Positions 8,951 to 12,543 of a stretch of 12,543 nucleotides of DNA are shown piece after piece. Each line of letters starts with the position of its first letter. Position 1 is the first letter of the stretch. The position numbers were made by a program, and so were the translations under genes. The stretch covers positions 1 to 12,543 of the forward strand of contig SOIA01000041.1 of assembly GCA_004378665.1 (NCBI GenBank), read 5' to 3'. The notes beneath the pieces are model-generated. The model did no database searches. It was not told the DNA's origin and worked only from the letters and a program-made list of their open reading frames with translations. Source of the DNA: Candidatus Aminicenantota bacterium. Lineage in GTDB: Bacteria; Acidobacteriota; Aminicenantia; Aminicenantales; Aminicenantaceae.

Positions 8951-8971
8951 AAAAGGGGCCAGGCCCCTTTT
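8951..8971. terminator. Hairpin terminator, possibly bidirectional
   Basis: AAAAGGGG and CCCCTTTT flank CCAGG, giving an 8-bp stem with a five-base loop, preceded by an A-run and ending in T's. This has the form of an intrinsic terminator for the 3210-8858 transcript, although it sits only 21 bases before the ACT-domain start and could instead act as a leader hairpin. The core GGGGCCAGGC differs by one base from the GGGGTCAGGC ends of the repeat at 9379-9531. Confidence 0.55.
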
Positions 8972-8983
8972 AAATGAAGAATG

Positions 8984-8987
8984 GGGG
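8984..8987 (+). promoter_or_regulatory. Ribosome binding site deciding the ACT-protein start
   Basis: GGGG(A) lies five bases before the ATG at 8993. The earlier in-frame ATG at 8981 has only a weak purine stretch upstream and would add MGEK before the ACT fold, so 8993 is preferred. Confidence 0.5.
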
Positions 8988-8992
8988 AAAAA

Positions 8993-9370
8993 ATGGAAAA
9001 AATCACTGAAATTTTTGTCGTCCTGGAAAATCATCCTTCCACTTTGGGGGAGCTCTGCAGCCACCTGTCTGAACACAGGATCAACATCGAAGCCATCGGC
9101 GTCTTCCAGGATACAGCCAAACTCTACGTCAAAAACGTCAATAAAGCGATGAAGGTGCTCGATAAGTTGGACTACACGACTGAGCAGAGGAATGTTTTGA
9201 AGGTTGACCTCGAAAACAGACCCGGCGCATTGGCTGATGTTGCTTCTAAGCTGGGAAATAAAGGAATTAATATCGAATACTGTTACGGAGCGCTCAGCAA
9301 GAAAGGCAATACCACTGCTGTAATCTTGGATGTTTCAGACATCGATAGGGCTCTCGAGATTTTAAAATAA
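8993..9370 (+). CDS. Small tandem ACT-domain protein
   Basis: From 8993 this is 125 residues (129 if the ATG at 8981 is used), and essentially all of it is two ACT domains. The first covers about residues 4-63 with VLENHPSTLGELCSHLSEHRI, and the second about 68-125 with LENRPGALADVASKLGNKGI. Both show the beta-strand, turn and helix pattern (ENxPxxLxxL) in which ACT domains bind amino acids at the strand-helix turn. There is no attached enzyme domain, so it is a free-standing amino-acid-responsive regulator or a detached regulatory subunit. Such proteins occur near acyl-CoA ligase or 2-oxoacid oxidoreductase genes in other genomes, but no such partner is visible here. It is cytoplasmic, with no signal peptide. 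Hairpins on both sides suggest it is its own transcription unit. Confidence 0.85.
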   Translation: MEKITEIFVVLENHPSTLGELCSHLSEHRINIEAIGVFQDTAKLYVKNVNKAMKVLDKLDYTTEQRNVLKVDLENRPGALADVASKLGNKGINIEYCYGALSKKGNTTAVILDVSDIDRALEILK

Positions 9371-9378
9371 AAGAATCT

Positions 9379-9531
9379 TGGGGTCAGGCTTTGATAACTT
9401 TGATAGATAAATTGATAGGAGTCCAGCCTTATCAAGATATCAAGAGGCTGAACGTGAACTCAGTCCGCTGGCATCGATTCTGACAAGTCCTGATCTCACT
9501 CAATTATCAAAGTTATCAAAGCCTGACCCCA
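9379..9531. repeat. 153-bp element with perfect 27-bp terminal inverted repeats (REP/MITE-like)
   Basis: Bases 9379-9405 and 9505-9531 are exact reverse complements. Each arm begins from the outside with TGGGGTCAGGC and continues with two tandem nine-base units (CTTTGATAA, CTTTGATAG in the left arm). The 99-base interior has no convincing ORF, only a weak AGCCT/AGGCT inverted repeat around 9424-9448. The form matches a non-autonomous palindromic element of the kind moved by REP-associated tyrosine transposases. That assignment comes from my memory of similar GGGGTCAGGC ends and is inference. The right arm is followed by ATTTTTT, so the folded element would also terminate rightward transcription of the ACT gene. 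It occupies most of the gap between 9371 and 9580. Confidence 0.8.
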
Positions 9532-9568
9532 TTTTTTCATTTGATATGTTATCTCTTCGCATCCCACG

Positions 9569-9576
9569 AAGGAGGT
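9569..9576 (+). promoter_or_regulatory. Strong ribosome binding site for the first M42-like gene
   Basis: AAGGAGGT is close to a full anti-16S complement and lies four bases before the ATG at 9581. Its strength implies that the degenerate M42 protein is still actively translated. Confidence 0.8.
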
Positions 9577-9580
9577 CTGC

Positions 9581-10699
9581 ATGAAGAAGAGAGGATTAAA
9601 GAATGTCGTTCCCTTGCTTCTTTTCTTTTTTTTCGGAATTTCTTATTCTGCTGAGATTCCCCTTGAGAAACTTTTAGAGGAAGTTTTCTCTGTCCCTTCG
9701 CCCTCAGGGTATGAACAGATAATGGCGAAGAAGATCCAGAATTATCTGCCGCAAGGTTTGGCTGCGGAAAGAGATAACCTGGGAAGCCTGTATGTGACCG
9801 CTGGGAAAGGGGATCAACAGCTTGCTCTCTTAGCTTGTATGGATGAGGTGGGCTATATCGTCAGCGGTGTAAACGAAGAAGGATATCTGTTGCTGGATAG
9901 AGTCGTGCCAGCTCCGCATCCGCTGTATGATTCTTTCCACGTGGGACATCCGATGCTGATCTGGACAGAGAAAGGAGCTGTTTCTGGGGTGATGGCCATA
10001 CCCTCTGTCCATATCCTCTCACGCGAGGGAAGACAACAACTGCAGAGCTTTTCCCTCGACCAGGCTTTCCTGGATGTCGGTGCTCAATCCAAAGAAGAAG
10101 TCAAAGAGAAAGGGATCAGGATGCTGGATGCTGTGACTCCATTTCTGGACCTCACCCGTCTCGCAGGAGATAGGATTTCCGGTTTTTCACTCGGCAACAA
10201 AACCTGCTCGGCTCTGCTCCTGCATCTGGTCGGGGATATCGATATCGGGAAACTGAAGAAAAAAACAACGTTTGTCTGGATGGCTCAAACAAATTTCTAT
10301 TCTCGCGGTTCGAGGCCTAGGGCAGCGATGGGTGCGCATAGGGTGAAGATGAATCTCAATCCAGAAAATGTTCTCATCATAGGAATTGTACCAGTCGAAA
10401 GAGCCGGACAGAACGAAATCGCACTCGGAAGGGGACCGGTCTTGGCGTATTCTGAAGGAAAAGGATCAAAGCTCAGAGAAAAGATTGAAGAGATCGCAGA
10501 GAAGGATGGGATTGTTCTCCAGCATTTTCCAGGTTTTGAGTCCAGCCTGATGAGTCCGTTTGCTGCCGGAAACACGAGTGTCCTGACCCTTGGGCTGCCG
10601 GTAAAATATTCGTCAACTCCTGTCGAAGTGTTGGATTTGAAGGATGTCCTGGCTTTGGAAAAGCTGCTTTCCAACCTTCTTGAAGGAGAGAAAAGATGA
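9581..10699 (+). CDS. Exported M42-family peptidase homologue with lost active site (pseudoenzyme)
   Basis: This 372-residue protein starts with a signal peptide (MKKRGLKN, a Leu/Phe core, likely cleavage after SYS or SYSA near 23-24). It then follows the M42 glutamyl aminopeptidase/endoglucanase fold: VPSPSGYEQ at the start, the inserted dimerisation-type domain (about 112-195) with DVGAQSKEEVKEKGI, and a C-terminal PVEVLDLKD. Residues that bind the two metals or catalyse in M42 enzymes are changed. The HxDEIG His is Cys86 (ACMDEVG, Asp88 kept), the DDR bridging motif is GNK (205-207), the QEE catalytic pair is QTN (236-238), the third acidic ligand aligns with Gly268, and the C-terminal metal His aligns with Ser345. 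The frame is intact and has a strong ribosome site, so it is not a decayed gene. Its stop overlaps the start of the intact M42 gene by ATGA, suggesting balanced production and perhaps a mixed oligomer. Hydrolysis is unlikely; peptide binding or a structural role is inferred. Confidence 0.85.
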   Translation: MKKRGLKNVVPLLLFFFFGISYSAEIPLEKLLEEVFSVPSPSGYEQIMAKKIQNYLPQGLAAERDNLGSLYVTAGKGDQQLALLACMDEVGYIVSGVNEEGYLLLDRVVPAPHPLYDSFHVGHPMLIWTEKGAVSGVMAIPSVHILSREGRQQLQSFSLDQAFLDVGAQSKEEVKEKGIRMLDAVTPFLDLTRLAGDRISGFSLGNKTCSALLLHLVGDIDIGKLKKKTTFVWMAQTNFYSRGSRPRAAMGAHRVKMNLNPENVLIIGIVPVERAGQNEIALGRGPVLAYSEGKGSKLREKIEEIAEKDGIVLQHFPGFESSLMSPFAAGNTSVLTLGLPVKYSSTPVEVLDLKDVLALEKLLSNLLEGEKR

Positions 10700-11796
10700 A
10701 GATGAAAAATTGGATTCTCATATTGGCTCTGTGCTTGTGCCTCTCTGTTGTTCTGTGCAAACAGACTGATGTCCTATCTTCATGGGAATTGCTGAAAAAA
10801 CTGGTCTTGATTCCCGGAGTGTCCGGCTATGAAGGACAGGTGGCTGATTTCATCCAGGCCAATTTTCCGTCGGCAGTCCAGCCTCAAAGAGATGACATGG
10901 AGAATATCTGGTTCACTGTTGGAGAGGGCCAACCTCATCTTCTGTTTGTCGCTCACACAGACGAAATAGGGCTGGTTGTGGAAAAGATTACACCAGAAGG
11001 CACTCTAAAAGTCAGAGGAAGAGGAGGATTCATTTCGAAAATGTATGAAGGACGTCCTGTGGTGGTTTATACAGGAAAAGGGCCTGTCAATGGAGTGGTC
11101 GCTCCCCGGCCGGACTACACCAAGCGGGAAGCCGCTTCCTCATCTTTCAGGACGAGTGACATCGAAGTCTATCTGGGCGTCTCCTCGGAGGAAGAAGCTC
11201 GCAGCCTGGGGATTGAAGAAGGAAACCAGATCACTATAAAAAAGAGAATAATCGAGCTTTCTCCAGACTTGATCGCGACACGGGCAGTGGATGACCGGGC
11301 CGGATGTGCAGCCCTCCTGGCCGCCGCCTTCGACATTGACTGGAAAAAAATTAAAGGGAAAACCGTCACTTTTGCCTGGGATGTGCAGGAAGAGATCGGC
11401 CTGATCGGGGCCTCCCGTCTCGCCGAGACGCTCAAACCGGACTATGTTTTCCCCGTGGATACTTTTGTCTCTTCCGATGCTCCTATGGATTTAAAGAGAT
11501 TTGCCCGGATTGCTCTGGGGGAAGGAGCTGTGCTCCGTGCTATCGACAGTAGCAATATCGCTCCGAGGATCGAGCTGGAGAAAGTCATGAAGATCGCACA
11601 GCGCAACAGCATTCCGTTTCAACTGGGCAATACGAGGGGTGGGAACGATGGCTCTGTCTTCATTCCGGGAGGAGCGACCGATATTCCTCTTTCTTGGCCT
11701 GGAGTGTATTCTCATTCCTTTATCGAAAAGATTCACCGCCACGACCTCGAAACCCTGACAAAGCTGATCGTGGCTATAGTCAAAGACTGGGAATAG
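10696..11796 (+). CDS. Exported M42-family metallo-aminopeptidase, active-site residues intact
   Basis: This 366-residue protein has all expected M42 di-metal residues: His87 and Asp89 in AHTDEIG, Asp199-Asp200 in AVDDRAG, the catalytic Glu232 and metal-binding Glu233 in QEEIG, Asp255 in PVDTF, and His340 in YSHS. It also has GGNDGS (315-320) where the family usually has GGTDAG. M42 enzymes remove N-terminal residues from peptides and commonly form tetrahedral dodecamers. This one starts with a hydrophobic leader (MKMKNWILILALCLCLSVVLC), so it is probably exported. Cys21 could be a lipidated cysteine, but the VVL before it is a poor lipobox. AAGGAGAG (10683-10690) lies inside the end of the previous gene and the ATGA overlap implies translational coupling. 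Substrate preference and oligomer state are not readable. A peptide transporter gene follows 109 bases downstream. Confidence 0.9.
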   Translation: MKMKNWILILALCLCLSVVLCKQTDVLSSWELLKKLVLIPGVSGYEGQVADFIQANFPSAVQPQRDDMENIWFTVGEGQPHLLFVAHTDEIGLVVEKITPEGTLKVRGRGGFISKMYEGRPVVVYTGKGPVNGVVAPRPDYTKREAASSSFRTSDIEVYLGVSSEEEARSLGIEEGNQITIKKRIIELSPDLIATRAVDDRAGCAALLAAAFDIDWKKIKGKTVTFAWDVQEEIGLIGASRLAETLKPDYVFPVDTFVSSDAPMDLKRFARIALGEGAVLRAIDSSNIAPRIELEKVMKIAQRNSIPFQLGNTRGGNDGSVFIPGGATDIPLSWPGVYSHSFIEKIHRHDLETLTKLIVAIVKDWE

Positions 11797-11809
11797 AAGC
11801 CTGACCCCA
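11797..11809. repeat. Solo arm of the GGGGTCAGGC inverted repeat
   Basis: AAGCCTGACCCCA directly follows the TAG stop of the M42 gene and matches the end of the right arm at 9519-9531. No partner arm is found before the next gene, so this is a single end: a remnant or a short family member. The rest of the gap to 11905 holds a possible promoter. Confidence 0.65.
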
Positions 11810-11818
11810 ATATTGAGC

Positions 11819-11847
11819 TTGACCTTTTTCGTTCGAAAATATACATT
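11819..11847 (+). promoter_or_regulatory. Candidate sigma-70-type promoter for the transporter gene
   Basis: TTGACC (11819-11824) and TACATT (11842-11847) are separated by 17 bases, five and four of six matches to the usual -35 and -10. They lie about 60 bases before the transporter ATG. It is judged by eye only. Confidence 0.35.
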
Positions 11848-11905
11848 CCTTTTGATTTTGACTTTGTCCATTCTCGCATTCAACCACAGCGTTAAGGAGT
11901 GAGCA

Positions 11906-12543
11906 ATGAATGAAAACATCAAGAAAAAAAACACTCTTTTCTCTTTCCCTCGGACATTCTGGGTGGCCAATTTGATGGAACTGTTCGAACGAGGGGCATA
12001 CTACGGATTGAATGCTGTTCTGGCTGTTTACCTGGCAGATCATCTTCATTTTGAGAAGCAATCGATCGGGCTCCTGCAGGGATTTGTTTATGCCCTCACC
12101 TACATCCTGCCCATCTTCGGAGGTGCTCTGGCTGACCGATTCGGCTACCGAAAGATGCTACTTGTGGCTTTTTCTCTGTTGACGATAGGTTATTTTGCAG
12201 CCGGCCATACGGACACCTACGGGTTGATCTTTCTTTTTCTTTTGATCATGGCCACAGGAAGCGGCCTCTTCAAACCGATTATTACCGGGACAGTGGCCCG
12301 AACCACTACAAAAGAGAACAGCGGATTCGGATTCGGAGTTTACTATTGGAGCATCAATCTTGGTGCTTTTCTGGCTCCACTCTGGGTCAGTTATATCAAA
12401 GGATTCAACTGGCGCTACGTTTTCCTGTCTTCTGCGGCCTGGTGTTTTTTGATGCTCCTTCCAACGATATTCGTCTATAGAGACCCTGAGAGACCAGAGA
12501 GTACAAAGCCCATACGCCAGGTGCTGAAAGAAGCTCTTCTGGT
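11906..12543 (+). CDS. POT/PTR2-family proton-dependent peptide transporter, 3' end outside window
   Basis: The ATG at 11906 has TAAGGAGT just upstream, and the frame stays open to the window end, giving 212 residues of a protein that is normally about 450-500. The first helix carries the family signature ExxER...YYG: Glu25, Glu28, Arg29 and Tyr32-Tyr33-Gly34. In POT transporters these Glu and Arg residues take part in proton coupling. Further family features are GGALADRFGYRK (72-83) after helix 2, GSGLFKP (118-124) in helix 4 and YYWSINLGAF (146-155) in helix 5. About six hydrophobic helices are visible, as expected for the N-terminal half. It imports di- or tripeptides across the inner membrane with protons. 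Its place after two exported peptidase homologues fits uptake of their products. It may be co-transcribed with them or use the candidate promoter in the 109-base gap. Confidence 0.88.
   Translation, partial: MNENIKKKNTLFSFPRTFWVANLMELFERGAYYGLNAVLAVYLADHLHFEKQSIGLLQGFVYALTYILPIFGGALADRFGYRKMLLVAFSLLTIGYFAAGHTDTYGLIFLFLLIMATGSGLFKPIITGTVARTTTKENSGFGFGVYYWSINLGAFLAPLWVSYIKGFNWRYVFLSSAAWCFLMLLPTIFVYRDPERPESTKPIRQVLKEALL

Noticed and set aside
9406..9504. A small gene or transposase remnant inside the inverted-repeat element
   Set aside because: The 99-base interior has no ORF with a ribosome site and no recognisable residues of a tyrosine transposase.
9581..10699. The first M42-like gene as a decaying pseudogene
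   Set aside because: The frame is full length, the signal peptide and structural motifs are kept, the ribosome site is strong and it is coupled to the next gene, so a maintained inactive protein is more likely.

Overview
The window holds eight protein-coding genes, all on the + strand. The first and last run off the window edges. No rRNA, tRNA, CRISPR array or complete transposase gene is seen. Base composition looks close to balanced GC. The content (very large Asp-box beta-propeller secreted proteins, an orphan dihydroorotate-dehydrogenase-like flavoprotein, exported M42-type peptidases, short inverted repeats with a GGGGTCAGGC core) suggests a protein- or peptide-degrading bacterium. My tentative placement is Acidobacteriota, perhaps Aminicenantes-like. 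This is inference from gene content, not from a marker gene.

Left part (1-8858): two co-linear paralogous secreted propeller proteins of the VPS10/sortilin-like, BNR-repeat type (3-3110 and 4669-7848) flank an FAD-linked GlcD/D-lactate dehydrogenase-type oxidase (3210-4628). A dihydroorotate-dehydrogenase-like flavoprotein (7860-8858) follows the second propeller after 11 bases. Short spacings suggest that at least 3210-8858 is co-transcribed. The flavoprotein has Phe where class 1 dihydroorotate dehydrogenases have their catalytic Cys, so it probably does not make orotate.

Middle (8859-9580): two small hairpins, a short tandem-ACT-domain protein (8993-9370), and a 153-bp element bounded by perfect 27-bp inverted repeats carrying the GGGGTCAGGC core. 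That element probably ends the upstream transcript and separates it from the next operon.

Right part (9581-12543): two M42-family aminopeptidase homologues overlap by four bases (ATGA), and both carry export signals. The second keeps every metal-binding and catalytic residue of the family. The first has lost nearly all of them and looks like a pseudoenzyme. A POT/PTR2-family proton-coupled peptide transporter with the ExxER...YYG signature follows and is cut by the window end. Read together, this is a plausible module for trimming peptides outside the cytoplasm and importing the products, with a translationally coupled dead/live peptidase pair as its most unusual part.
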